This document shows, in pieces, positions 12,390-20,872 of a stretch of 23,238 bases of DNA. A program made the position numbers and the translations under genes. Below the pieces are notes generated by a model. It was not told the DNA's origin. It saw only the letters and a program-made list of their open reading frames with translations, and did no database searches. Source of the stretch: a virus; IMG/VR virus record IMGVR_UViG_3300035698_004817, positions 1 to 23,238 of that record; one strand, written 5' to 3'. Positions within the stretch are counted from its first letter, which is position 1. Each line of letters starts with the position of its first letter.

Positions 12390-13218
12390 ACTAAGAGATA
12401 TTATAGAAAACGCTACCAAAGCTACAAAGCTAGGTGTGGATCTATCCAACCCACAACCAGAAAAAGAAGAAACCATTTGTGTATTTACTATAGCCGATAA
12501 AAACAACATAGACTATGCGATCAAACTCAAAAATTCATTTGAACATTATCATCCGGACATCGACTTTAAAATTTATGGTCAGGGTGAGTTGGATAAGATT
12601 AAAGACCCACACAAATTTTACCGTGCGACTCCTCTATTTGGCCGTCTACTGTTACGCCAATATGATCTTGTGGTTAAGATTGATGCTGACTCCATCATTC
12701 TTGGTGACCTTTCACACATATTTGAGGACCGAACTTATGAAGTTGGAACTGTTCTCAACAACAACGGAGTAACCCCACATGTAACACTACAAGGTATTCC
12801 ACCTAACTATTATGTTAACTGTGGATTCGTAGCTATGAGAAGCAAAGCATTTGTTGATACTTGGTGGTGGATTTGTAACTCTTTCATGTTCGGTCACTTT
12901 CCATACAAAGAACAAGATATTCTAAACTTAATGGTATACACAGGACCCTGGAATGTTAAGAACTTCGACGCTACAACACCATATTGGCATGGACTAATAG
13001 CTAATGGTCACAGAATGAAAATGAAGGTATCAGAAGACAAACAGGTTTTTGTGGATATCCCATTGAATGACGAAACGCACATGAGAAAATTCGTTAAGGT
13101 TTACCACGCCGCAGGAGGAAATGTATTTTATAAAAAAGGACAAAAGCTCAATTTTAGTCTGTACTTCCCAGAGGATGTAGCAGAACATTTAGATTGGCTC
13201 TCTTCAGATGAAAAATAA
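12379..13218 (+). CDS. GT-A-fold glycosyltransferase, family 8-like
   Basis: The 279-aa protein starts with a beta strand CVFTIADKNNIDYAIKLKNS (residues 34-53) typical of nucleotide-sugar-binding GT-A enzymes. The metal-binding DxD motif is Asp102-Ala-Asp104 in KIDADSIIL. NCGFVAMRS (147-155) fits the acceptor-side block of family 8-like enzymes, and EQD (178-180) a conserved acidic position. No membrane span or signal is present, so it works in the cytosol or associated with the virion assembly site. The donor sugar cannot be predicted. It overlaps the methyltransferase gene and the next glycosyltransferase gene by 11 bases each, so the three are probably made together. Confidence 0.86.
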   Translation: MENKLRDIIENATKATKLGVDLSNPQPEKEETICVFTIADKNNIDYAIKLKNSFEHYHPDIDFKIYGQGELDKIKDPHKFYRATPLFGRLLLRQYDLVVKIDADSIILGDLSHIFEDRTYEVGTVLNNNGVTPHVTLQGIPPNYYVNCGFVAMRSKAFVDTWWWICNSFMFGHFPYKEQDILNLMVYTGPWNVKNFDATTPYWHGLIANGHRMKMKVSEDKQVFVDIPLNDETHMRKFVKVYHAAGGNVFYKKGQKLNFSLYFPEDVAEHLDWLSSDEK

Positions 13219-14392
13219 TAACGAATTACGGATACTTCTAAGTAGCAATGCCCCGTGGGGATTCAGTGGATACTCAAACCAGTCACGGATGATAATGGGA
13301 TCTCTCAAAGCAAACGGATATAAGAATCTAGCTATGTCATGTTTCTATGGACTAGAAGGTGGAATCATTGAATGGGAAGGTATTAAATGTTATCCCAAGT
13401 TAAGTAATGCTTATGGTGAAGACGCTATGGTCGCACATGGCAAAGACTATAAAACCGATGTCACTATTTCATTGCAAGATGTCTGGACCCTAAACCCTCA
13501 AACAATGGCCCAGGTAAAAAATTGGGTTCCTTACGTACCAATTGACTTCTCACCAGTACCTAAAGTTATCTTAGACAAGTTAAATGTAGCTAGTCGCATT
13601 ATTGCAATGAGTGAGTTTGGGCAAAGAGAACTCGCAGACAAAGGGTATGCTTCAACTTTTATTCCACATGGAGTAGACACCAAAGTATTCAAACCTAAAG
13701 ATAAAAAAGCATTGCGTAAAAAGCTAGGAATACCTACAAACATATTCCTAATGGGTATGGTGTCAGCTAACAAAGATAACCCACCTCGTAAATCATTCCA
13801 AAGAGTATTGGATGCTTTCGCAGACTTCTTACCTGAAACCAAAGGTAAAGCTGGAATATTTTTTCACACATTACTGCAACAACAGGGTGGATTCAATATC
13901 ACCAACTATGCAGGATATAAGGGTGTGCAGAAACATATCTATCACTTAGACCCATATCAAACTATGGTTAAAACTAAGCCTGAAGATATCGCTGATTTAA
14001 TGGCTTGTTTCGATGTTCTATTGATGCCATCAACAAATGAAGGTTTTGGAGTACCCGCGATTGAAGCTCAAGCCTGTGGAACACCTGTAATTGTTACAGA
14101 TTGGACCTCTATGCCTGAATTAATCACTGAAAAAACAGGAATCAAGGTCAAACCAGATTACTTAAGATGGTCAGCAATTCAGGGATATATAGCCTTACCA
14201 GATGTTCAAGCTCTAAAGGAAGCTATGTCCACATTGTATAAACTAAAAAAGGATGGTAAATTAGACATAATGGGTAAGGAAGCCAGGAAGCACGCAATAA
14301 AGAAATACGATCACGAGATGTTAGTTCAAACCAAATGGGAACCGTTTTTACAAAAGATAGCAAAGGACACAAAACACAAGGAGGTGGCTTAG
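13208..14392 (+). CDS. GT-B-fold glycosyltransferase, family 4-like
   Basis: At 394 aa this has the two-domain layout of GT-B enzymes. The N-terminal domain begins with LLSSNAPWGFSGYSNQSR (residues 10-27), a Gly-rich acceptor-side loop. The linker region has IPHGVDTKVFKP (152-163), very typical of family 4. The donor-binding block is EGFGVPAIE (278-286), the EX7E motif with both Glu residues, followed by AQACGTPVIVTDW. All expected parts are present and the length is usual. The enzyme retains anomeric configuration in the family. A Shine-Dalgarno for the following virion gene lies in its last codons, so the cassette is embedded in late structural transcription. The substrates are unknown; a virion protein or host envelope glycan are candidates. 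Confidence 0.9.
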   Translation: MKNNNELRILLSSNAPWGFSGYSNQSRMIMGSLKANGYKNLAMSCFYGLEGGIIEWEGIKCYPKLSNAYGEDAMVAHGKDYKTDVTISLQDVWTLNPQTMAQVKNWVPYVPIDFSPVPKVILDKLNVASRIIAMSEFGQRELADKGYASTFIPHGVDTKVFKPKDKKALRKKLGIPTNIFLMGMVSANKDNPPRKSFQRVLDAFADFLPETKGKAGIFFHTLLQQQGGFNITNYAGYKGVQKHIYHLDPYQTMVKTKPEDIADLMACFDVLLMPSTNEGFGVPAIEAQACGTPVIVTDWTSMPELITEKTGIKVKPDYLRWSAIQGYIALPDVQALKEAMSTLYKLKKDGKLDIMGKEARKHAIKKYDHEMLVQTKWEPFLQKIAKDTKHKEVA

Positions 14393-14393
14393 A

Positions 14394-14960
14394 ATGGCAT
14401 TCAAAGTTAAAAATTTGGGAGATCATCAAGTAGGATCTTTCGGACAAGATAATCAACCTATTAAATCCCCGTCGGATAAAGATTTTCAATTGATTGGTGG
14501 ATACGTCGATACAGGATCAGGAACTATTGCCGATGATGATGATTATGTAATACCTAGATTCACTGCAAAAGGAGAACTTAAAACCTCTGGTGCACCATCT
14601 GGTGGAACCATTGGCATCCTTGAAGGTGGAACAGTTCACGTAATAAGTGACGCCGCAGGTAGAGATACATTCGGATCAGTCACAGTCAGTGCAGACGTAA
14701 CAGGTGCAGTCATTGTAGTAGGTAGTGCCGCTGGCAGTTCAATACTAATTACTGATGTAGTAGTTAGTGTAGAAACACCAACAAACTATTGGTTTACTGA
14801 TGGAGCCGCAATAATTGTTGGTAAAAAGTATGCCCCAGGATCTTCAATTTGGACCAAATCATACGATCCGCCATTAGAAGTCGGACCAGATAATGACTTT
14901 ACAGTAGACGCATCCGCAACAGCTAATGTAACAGTAGACGCAAGAGGATATTACGAATAA
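14394..14960 (+). CDS. Beta-rich virion protein
   Basis: The 188-aa product follows a strong AGGAGGTG Shine-Dalgarno, with seven bases before ATG 14394, so it should be abundant. Sequence is Gly, Val, Thr, Asp and Ser rich, with alternating hydrophobic strands (for example DVTGAVIVVGSAAGSSILIT, residues 103-122) and no Cys or catalytic motif. It resembles capsid-fibre or decoration-type beta-sandwich proteins in composition only. It is the first structural gene after the sugar-modification cassette, separated by one base, and so may be a modified virion protein. The function is not certain. Confidence 0.65.
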   Translation: MAFKVKNLGDHQVGSFGQDNQPIKSPSDKDFQLIGGYVDTGSGTIADDDDYVIPRFTAKGELKTSGAPSGGTIGILEGGTVHVISDAAGRDTFGSVTVSADVTGAVIVVGSAAGSSILITDVVVSVETPTNYWFTDGAAIIVGKKYAPGSSIWTKSYDPPLEVGPDNDFTVDASATANVTVDARGYYE

Positions 14961-14972
14961 TTAGGATAGATT

Positions 14973-15572
14973 ATGGCAATCTTATTTCAAGACAATTTCA
15001 CTGGAGTTGATACTACAGATATTGAGACACATAACTCTGAATACAATACAATTGATACTTCGTTATCGATTGACTCAAATACTTGTATAGCTGATTCAGG
15101 CAACGGAGCAGTTATTTACGGTGGATTACAGCAAACAGATGGTACTGTTCAGATGAATGCTCACGCCGCAACCTCAAGTAACTTTGCGTGGATTCATGCA
15201 AGAATCGATGGAACAACTTCTTACAACACAAATTCATACATTTGGTATTGGGAATGGAGTGGCGGTGGATTTATGCAAATGTGGAAATATGTTGGAGGTA
15301 TTCAAACTATTCTAGGCACGGCCGCTAGTATTCCCGCTACACCATCTGGAACCGCGGTAGCAATGGGATTAGATTTCAGCGGAAGCACAATTACAGGATG
15401 GGGCGACGGTATAGCTAGACTAACAATTGAAGATGAGGCACATTCAAGTGGATACGCAGGTTTCAGAATGAACAGCCAAGCAGGAATTTATGTAGATGAC
15501 TTTACAATCACTGGTCCACCAGTTCCCGCAATGGGTGCTTCTGTTTTTGGAGATCAGGGATTAATACACTAA
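14973..15572 (+). CDS. Concanavalin A-like (LamG-type) lectin-fold virion protein
   Basis: The 199-aa product begins ILFQDNFTGVDTTDI (residues 3-17), the usual opening strand of jelly-roll lectin-like domains in phage tails. The end YAGFRMNSQAGIYVDDFTIT (about residues 160-179) is the matching closing strand pair. Central strands are rich in Trp and Tyr (YIWYWEWSGGGFMQMW). Such domains bind glycans and are common on tail fibres and spikes. Catalytic residues are not evident. A tail with GDQGLIH ends the protein. Host-glycan recognition is the likely job. AGGA at the end of the preceding gap gives a weak ribosome-binding site. Confidence 0.72.
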   Translation: MAILFQDNFTGVDTTDIETHNSEYNTIDTSLSIDSNTCIADSGNGAVIYGGLQQTDGTVQMNAHAATSSNFAWIHARIDGTTSYNTNSYIWYWEWSGGGFMQMWKYVGGIQTILGTAASIPATPSGTAVAMGLDFSGSTITGWGDGIARLTIEDEAHSSGYAGFRMNSQAGIYVDDFTITGPPVPAMGASVFGDQGLIH

Positions 15573-15574
15573 TT

Positions 15575-15784
15575 ATGACAAAATGTTACATGGTTCCAGT
15601 AACCACAACTATGACCGTAGGCGGAGAAGCCCGAATTTGGGACTTAGATGTAGCACAAATGAAATTTACTGTGATTGCTAAGAACTTCGACGAAGATATT
15701 ACCGATGTAGAAATTGCCGTGACTGGTAGTGAAGCTGATTTAGATACACTAGAGACGCTAAACAGTATCAGTCCAATAGAATGA
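15575..15784 (+). CDS. Small hypothetical protein (69 aa)
   Basis: This starts two bases after the previous stop and its stop overlaps the next ATG (ATGA). The peptide is acidic, with a beta-rich start (KCYMVPVTTTMTV) and a helical end (ADLDTLETLNSIS). Short proteins with this beginning and general plan occur among phage tail-region genes, from memory and without a named function. Tight packing on both sides supports a true gene. Confidence 0.6.
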   Translation: MTKCYMVPVTTTMTVGGEARIWDLDVAQMKFTVIAKNFDEDITDVEIAVTGSEADLDTLETLNSISPIE

Positions 15785-15996
15785 TAAAGGTCAAAGACTT
15801 AGTAAGTTTTATACCCAGTATCATAGGGATAACTAAAAACTCTGTCTTTCAAGCGTTAGGAGAGATTTTTAACGTATCTGACGTGTATAATAGAACAACC
15901 ACTTGGGGTGGAAGGGCTGAAGGGCAAGGTGTGGTGCCTCAAGTCGAAAGTACAAGAAATGACACACCAAAAATTAAGGGACTAACTCAAAATTAA
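15781..15996 (+). CDS. Small hypothetical protein (71 aa)
   Basis: The ATG overlaps the preceding TGA, and the stop TAA shares its last base with the next ATG, so three genes are translationally linked. The N-terminal half is partly hydrophobic (LVSFIPSIIGITKNSVFQAL, residues 7-26) but not a clear membrane span; the rest is polar and Gly-rich. The last codons (KGLTQN) include AAGGGA, which works as the Shine-Dalgarno of the following fibre gene, and this stretch is nearly repeated at 17836-17859. Function unknown. Confidence 0.6.
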   Translation: MIKVKDLVSFIPSIIGITKNSVFQALGEIFNVSDVYNRTTTWGGRAEGQGVVPQVESTRNDTPKIKGLTQN

Positions 15997-16877
15997 TGGC
16001 AACCAACTACCCAGGTACAGCGATAGACTCATTCAACACAATTGACGGTGCAAAGACACAGGACGAAAGTGGATATGAGCACATGAGTTTTCACAATGAT
16101 GTGAATGACGCTGTCGTGGCAGTTCAAACATTAATAGGCACAGCCGCAGCAGTCGGAACCACCACCATTAACTATAAGTTAGGCGGTGTAACAGGAACAG
16201 CAAAGGCTTTACCCAATTACAGTCCTATTTTAGAGGGTACATCCACAGTCAGAATCGTAGCGGGATCACCCCATTTTGAAGGTACACCAGTTCTAAAAGA
16301 AAATGTTTGGCTTCAAATAAACAAAAACATATTAATACAAAACGGCACAGCTAATGCAACCAATCCAACTAGGACGGTTTCAATCGGTGGAGTAAGACCA
16401 ACCTCAACAAGTGGGTTTGGTACTATAACCACCGTGCAGTTTACAGGAGCAGGAACAGTCGATTTAGATGTATCGCCATTCTCACCATCTACAGAAACAA
16501 GAGGATTCAGACATGTAACAATGCCTAAATCATGGGATGGTGGAACTATAAACGCTTATGTTAAATGGGTCGGTTCTGGAACATCACCAGCCTCTTCAGC
16601 CGTATGGGGAATGAAAATGGTAGAGATTGACTCCGAGGGAACTATTGCACAAGCTCACGGTTCAGAAGCTACAGTATCAGATGCTTTTTCTTCAACAGCT
16701 AAACTACAAACTAGTGGAGCAATTGCAGTTACACCTGGTGGCGTATCAGGAGATAACGGAGAATTACACATGGTATTATCACGTAAAACAGCGAATGCAC
16801 AAGACAACTACAGCGGAACCGCTTACGTGTCCGATGTATTCCTAGAATATGGAATCGATAAGTATTCGGATAATTAA
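15996..16877 (+). CDS. Tail fibre-like protein
   Basis: The 293-aa product opens with a Tyr/Pro N-terminus and the helical stretch SFHNDVNDAVVAVQTLIG (residues 31-48). This pattern, short helix with HND and AVxAxQ, is frequent at the virion-attachment end of phage fibres and tail proteins. The rest is Gly/Thr/Ser-rich beta sequence, with FRHVTMPKSWDGGTINAYV in the middle, typical of trimeric fibre or receptor-binding shafts. No enzyme motif is seen. Translation likely uses AAGGGA eight bases or so before the start, within the previous gene. It overlaps the next gene by 29 bases. Confidence 0.7.
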   Translation: MATNYPGTAIDSFNTIDGAKTQDESGYEHMSFHNDVNDAVVAVQTLIGTAAAVGTTTINYKLGGVTGTAKALPNYSPILEGTSTVRIVAGSPHFEGTPVLKENVWLQINKNILIQNGTANATNPTRTVSIGGVRPTSTSGFGTITTVQFTGAGTVDLDVSPFSPSTETRGFRHVTMPKSWDGGTINAYVKWVGSGTSPASSAVWGMKMVEIDSEGTIAQAHGSEATVSDAFSSTAKLQTSGAIAVTPGGVSGDNGELHMVLSRKTANAQDNYSGTAYVSDVFLEYGIDKYSDN

Positions 16878-17820
16878 CAGAATTGTCCTATCTATATTAA
16901 ACACAAATTTAGGTCGTTGGTTCGCAGGAATCCTATACGATACTGAATTAAGGGGTGAAATTGTCGCCTTTACTCCCAATTCTTACTATGTACTAAATGG
17001 ATCAAAAGTGGTCGGAGTGTATCGTACATACCCAATTTTCTCCAAAAAGTTTAAATACTTACTCAAGGCCTCTGAATATTTAAAAACAATAACTACTGAA
17101 TCATATGACCTAGCCATGTATTCTACGCAGGAATTTGTACCAGATTCAGATCCCGAAGGTACAAGCACAGATGGTGCAAGTGCAAGACACTTAAAAACAG
17201 AAGTTTGGGGAAACTTAAGGGAAGGCGATGGAACCCTAGCAGGTGATAGTGGAGCAGAAACCACATTCTGTAGAATAGAGGGCCAAAACGTATCATCTCG
17301 TTTCAAGGCAATATTTCGCTCATTTTGGGGGTACGATACTTCAAGCATTGGGAATCTAACGCTTATAACAGCAGGAACAATTAAATTCTATGGCGGTTCC
17401 ACATTCTCTACAGCCCTAGTAGATGGATACGCCGCTATCCAGGGTGGCACTCCAGACTCAAATACAGCTATCGGTTCAGCAGACTATACACTTGCTCATT
17501 ATGGTGGTGGAACAATGTCTGACACCAAAATACAGTTTAGTGCATGGTCTACCGCTGGATACAATGAATACCCATTAAACGCCACAGGTTTAGCTTATGT
17601 GGATAAAGTCGGAGTAACATTTTATTCAGGACGTGAACACGATTATGATATATTAAATCAAGTTCCAGGATGGAGTAATGCCGCTTGTTATGTCATTGCC
17701 AAATCAGCAGACAATGGTTCCGCCGCAACAGACCCAATACTATCTTTAACTTTTGAGGTGGTAGTAAGTGACCTCGTTTCCAATCCAGGATTCTTTGGTG
17801 GTGGTGCAACTGTAATTTAA
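16849..17820 (+). CDS. Tail fibre or receptor-binding protein candidate
   Basis: The 323-aa product from ATG 16849 overlaps the previous fibre gene by 29 bases. It has an unusual N-terminus with an amphipathic or hydrophobic start (IRIINRIVLSILNTNLGRWF, residues 6-25), which may insert into a tail structure or be an overlong start. From about residue 100 it becomes Gly/Ser/Thr-rich beta sequence ending in NPGFFGGGATVI, as in fibre tips. Two Cys are present. No hydrolase motif is seen. It follows another fibre-like gene and precedes the adaptor gene. The role in receptor binding is inferred from composition and position. Confidence 0.65.
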   Translation: MESISIRIINRIVLSILNTNLGRWFAGILYDTELRGEIVAFTPNSYYVLNGSKVVGVYRTYPIFSKKFKYLLKASEYLKTITTESYDLAMYSTQEFVPDSDPEGTSTDGASARHLKTEVWGNLREGDGTLAGDSGAETTFCRIEGQNVSSRFKAIFRSFWGYDTSSIGNLTLITAGTIKFYGGSTFSTALVDGYAAIQGGTPDSNTAIGSADYTLAHYGGGTMSDTKIQFSAWSTAGYNEYPLNATGLAYVDKVGVTFYSGREHDYDILNQVPGWSNAACYVIAKSADNGSAATDPILSLTFEVVVSDLVSNPGFFGGGATVI

Positions 17821-17835
17821 TTGATATATTAACTC

Positions 17836-17859
17836 TAAGGGACTAACTAGAATTTAATG
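17836..17859 (+). repeat. Duplicated gene end and translation start, copy 2 (copy 1 at 15975-15998)
   Basis: TAAGGGACTAACT occurs exactly at 15975-15987 and 17836-17848, each eight bases before ATG. Copy 1 encodes the C-terminus KGLTQN of a gene. Copy 2 lies between genes, but read in the same way it gives KGLTRI followed by TAA. So copy 2 looks like a leftover of a duplicated gene end, still used as a ribosome-binding site. Confidence 0.5.
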
Positions 17860-18981
17860 TCACAAATCGTAAAAGTAACGAATAATCAAGATCAATTCGC
17901 ACAGAAAACATTCCTTTCAGTGGGTGCTACAGCGAGTCAAACTGGCCTACAAGTAGTCAACACAAATGGTGCTCAAGCTGATTGGGTGGTTCAGATAGGT
18001 AACACGGGAGACGAGAAAACAGAGCTTAAAATCATAGCTTCTGTAACTGGTGGAACCGTAGTAAACATAGCCGCACCAACCTATGCACATCCTGAAAATA
18101 CACCAATATATTTCACCAAATACGACCAAATAATATTTAAGAAGTCTGCATCTGGAACCGCTGGCACAGCCACCGCAATGACTGGTGGAACTGTAAACAT
18201 TACAGCAGACAGTGAATATACTCAATTTGAGGACACTTCAGCAGTCGCCGCAGACGCATATCTAACTACTTTTTATAACTCATCTAGCCTAACAGAATCA
18301 GGAAACTCAGGTTGGATAACTCCTACAGGATACACAAGATACTCACTAGCTAGACTAAGACAGAGAGCTGAAGCGATGTATAAGTCTGATGTAATACCCG
18401 AAGATACTGACGACTGGATAAATGAATGGAGAGACGAAATGGACAACGCATCTAGAGATGTCAACCAAGATTATGGCCTCAAAGCCGCAACAGTTACATT
18501 TGATGCGAGTGGAACATACGGCACAATATCAGAAGCCGATTTTATCTCACCTAGATCAGTATGGCTATCTTACTCTGGATTCGATTTCACTAAAGCAAAC
18601 TTCAAAGAGTTCACGCAAATAAATCCAGATTACAACTATAGAATGAGCGAATGGTCACCATCTTATTATTTCTTAGGTGATAATGTGATAGGTCGCCAGC
18701 CTGTTAAGCAAGCAGGAACAGCCCTCGTATATTACTACCCACTAGGAGAACCATTAGCCAACGACACAGACGAACTACCATTAAGATTCAGAGCCTACTC
18801 AAAATCATTCATTGATTACTGTCGGTCTCAAGAATCATTCCAGGATGATAGAGTTCAAGAAGGTGAACTATTAGAAAAAAAAGCAAGAGACCAAATGGGT
18901 CTATTTTCCATACAAACACAAACCCGAGATAAATCTGATACTCACACCATCTCATTGCAAGGCGATGAGTTGATCTATTAA
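17857..18981 (+). CDS. Head-tail adaptor-like protein with N-terminal beta domain
   Basis: The 374-aa product seems to have two parts. Residues 1 to about 140 are Thr/Val/Gly-rich beta sequence without clear homology. From about residue 155 a helical adaptor-like part follows: YSLARLRQRAEAMYKSDVIP, then EDTDDWINEWRDEMDNASRD, then beta strands and a helical end with FRAYSKSFIDYCRSQESFQ. This second part resembles phage connector/adaptor proteins that bind below the portal and open the DNA exit channel. The following gene encodes the propeller protein, as in P22-like connector modules, which supports the call. The N-terminal extension is unusual and may be a surface or fibre-docking domain. Start follows AAGGGA with eight bases. 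Confidence 0.68.
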   Translation: MSQIVKVTNNQDQFAQKTFLSVGATASQTGLQVVNTNGAQADWVVQIGNTGDEKTELKIIASVTGGTVVNIAAPTYAHPENTPIYFTKYDQIIFKKSASGTAGTATAMTGGTVNITADSEYTQFEDTSAVAADAYLTTFYNSSSLTESGNSGWITPTGYTRYSLARLRQRAEAMYKSDVIPEDTDDWINEWRDEMDNASRDVNQDYGLKAATVTFDASGTYGTISEADFISPRSVWLSYSGFDFTKANFKEFTQINPDYNYRMSEWSPSYYFLGDNVIGRQPVKQAGTALVYYYPLGEPLANDTDELPLRFRAYSKSFIDYCRSQESFQDDRVQEGELLEKKARDQMGLFSIQTQTRDKSDTHTISLQGDELIY

Positions 18982-20396
18982 TGATTACACAAGTACATAA
19001 CCTCGGAGCAATTAATTTAAAGATATCTCCATTCCAATTACAGGATGGGGACCTATTGCGTGCCGTAAATGTAGAGAAAAACCAAGTAGGATCCTACGAC
19101 CAAAGACCAGGATATTCAACCTATCAAGGAACCACCAATGGTTCATCAGTAGATAATTTGTACTTTTGGGAACGTGAAGACGGATCTAAATTCGCTTACA
19201 AAAACGCAGGGGGTATTCTATATCACTCAATAGAGGGAACAGGAGCATGGACAATATCCGCAGGTGGAACTATAGCAAACGGCCATATGGGGTTCGGAGT
19301 ACTAGAAGATACACTTGTAGTAAGTCAAATATCAGGAACTACTCGACACTCAACTAATGGGACTTCATTTACAGACACAGCCCTAGCACCCGCAGGTGAT
19401 GATGTTTTCAAAGCAGGTAGGCGTATGTATATCGATGGCACAGCCTCAAATGCTTTTTACTCAGTAACCAATGACCCAACCAACTGGTCCACTACAGGAA
19501 CCTCAGACTCAAGCTCAATCATAATTCCAGGTGCAGGTAATTTAATATATGGGTTTGAAGCCAATGATAAAGCTGTTTTTGGTAAAGCTAATGGAGCTAT
19601 GTACACATGGGACGAATCAACCCTCAGGCGTGTACCAACAAATAGAGGTTTCAGTTCTCGTAACTCAATCGCAGAAATTGAAGACTATTTCATAGGTATT
19701 AACCGTACGGGGTTCTATGGATATGGTGGAAATAGACCACAAATACTATCTAACTATATCGAACAACAAATATACAACAATGAAGATACAGGTATCACAG
19801 GAACAGAGTTTGACAGAGCCCCAGCCGAAACATACAGGAATAAGTATTATTGCTCAGTTGGCTCAGTCACAGATTCAATTACAGGAAACACTATAACAAA
19901 CTGTGTTATGGTGTACGACTTTCAGCTCAACGAATGGGTCAATTGGTCACTTGCACACAAACCCACCGCATGGATGGTCATCAAAGATGCTAGTGGAGAT
20001 GAAAAGCTAATATTCGGTACTTCTACAGGACAATGTTATCAATTCAACGGAACAGATAAGAATGATGCGGGAGCAGAGATTGAATCCATTATCGAGGGTG
20101 TACTAAACTTTGGACGGCCAGGACTATCTAAATACTTCAAGCAAATAGTAGCGTTCGCAAATCCAGGCACCGTAGCTAAGATGCAAATGTATGCTGGAGA
20201 CTCATTTTCTAAATCCCTCAAACAATGGTCAGACCTAGGAGACCTTAAAGAGGGAGTAAAAACAATGTACATCCCCAAAGAACAAAAACGTGGAAATCTC
20301 TTGTTTTATAAAGTCGTGTCTAAAACAGCAGTATCAAGATTCTCATTTTATGGTTTCGAGGTAGAACTGAATCCAATAGGTAAGGGAGGTAAGTAA
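18981..20396 (+). CDS. Beta-propeller tail protein (P22 gp10-like stabilisation/hub)
   Basis: The 471-aa product starts TQVHNLGAINLKISPFQLQD (residues 3-22) and then shows GDLLRAVNV and a series of short beta blades with repeated GxxY/WxW motifs. This N-terminal pattern (binding peptide, then 'RPGY') is shared by propeller proteins of podovirus tails that plug or stabilise packaged DNA. The length matches P22 gp10 (472 aa). It ends with a beta sandwich-like segment (about residues 370-471). Its start shares a base with the previous stop (TAATG). It probably sits below the adaptor and carries tail needle or fibres. Homology is from pattern memory, so a general tail-hub label is the safe minimum. 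Confidence 0.78.
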   Translation: MITQVHNLGAINLKISPFQLQDGDLLRAVNVEKNQVGSYDQRPGYSTYQGTTNGSSVDNLYFWEREDGSKFAYKNAGGILYHSIEGTGAWTISAGGTIANGHMGFGVLEDTLVVSQISGTTRHSTNGTSFTDTALAPAGDDVFKAGRRMYIDGTASNAFYSVTNDPTNWSTTGTSDSSSIIIPGAGNLIYGFEANDKAVFGKANGAMYTWDESTLRRVPTNRGFSSRNSIAEIEDYFIGINRTGFYGYGGNRPQILSNYIEQQIYNNEDTGITGTEFDRAPAETYRNKYYCSVGSVTDSITGNTITNCVMVYDFQLNEWVNWSLAHKPTAWMVIKDASGDEKLIFGTSTGQCYQFNGTDKNDAGAEIESIIEGVLNFGRPGLSKYFKQIVAFANPGTVAKMQMYAGDSFSKSLKQWSDLGDLKEGVKTMYIPKEQKRGNLLFYKVVSKTAVSRFSFYGFEVELNPIGKGGK

Positions 20397-20860
20397 TGGC
20401 ATTAGATTACTCACATCTAGGACTAAATGCACAACTTAGAAAGTTTACTGGATTAGCTCCTAAACCACAACAATTCTACGATGAATACAGCTTCGATGCA
20501 GATTCAGACTCAAACCTACAAAAAGATCAAGGGATAAATAATGTTGGAACTGCAACTATAGGCAAACTAATAACTACAGGCCAAAGAGTTTTAAACACCA
20601 CTAGAGTTACAGAAGCTTATAGTGTCATAGATACAGACCACGAAATACTAGCAAACACAGATAGTGAATCTCTACAAATATCTCTACAAGCAGGAGACCA
20701 CGAAAGAACCCTAAGATTAATGAATACTGGTTCATCAGAAAACAACGCAACAATCACACCAAATGGTTCAGAAGATTTACTAGGTGAAAACTCTAGTTTT
20801 GTATTAAGTGACGGAGAAGCCTTAAATATTACGTATGACTCCACCGATGGGTGGTATTAA
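20396..20860 (+). CDS. Small virion protein, fibre-like
   Basis: The 154-aa product follows GGGAGGT with a short spacer to ATG 20396. The N-terminus (ALDYSHLGLNAQLRKFTG) is helical, then an acidic linker, then beta-rich sequence with Asn, Thr and Ser (TEAYSVIDTDHEILANTD, about residues 71-88). The second half resembles the short beta domains found at the ends of phage fibres, where DTDxxILA-like patterns are common. It has no Cys and no enzyme motif. It lies between the propeller and a large fibre-like gene, so it may be a minor fibre or an adaptor. The function is inferred. Confidence 0.65.
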   Translation: MALDYSHLGLNAQLRKFTGLAPKPQQFYDEYSFDADSDSNLQKDQGINNVGTATIGKLITTGQRVLNTTRVTEAYSVIDTDHEILANTDSESLQISLQAGDHERTLRLMNTGSSENNATITPNGSEDLLGENSSFVLSDGEALNITYDSTDGWY

Positions 20861-20872
20861 AAGGAATAAACT

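Noticed and set aside
9615-16159. 17-base exact repeat (9615-9631 and 16143-16159)
   Set aside because: Both encode an AAxxVGT-like stretch in unrelated Ala/Gly-rich proteins with the usual GCC-GCA codon habit, so chance within low complexity is enough.
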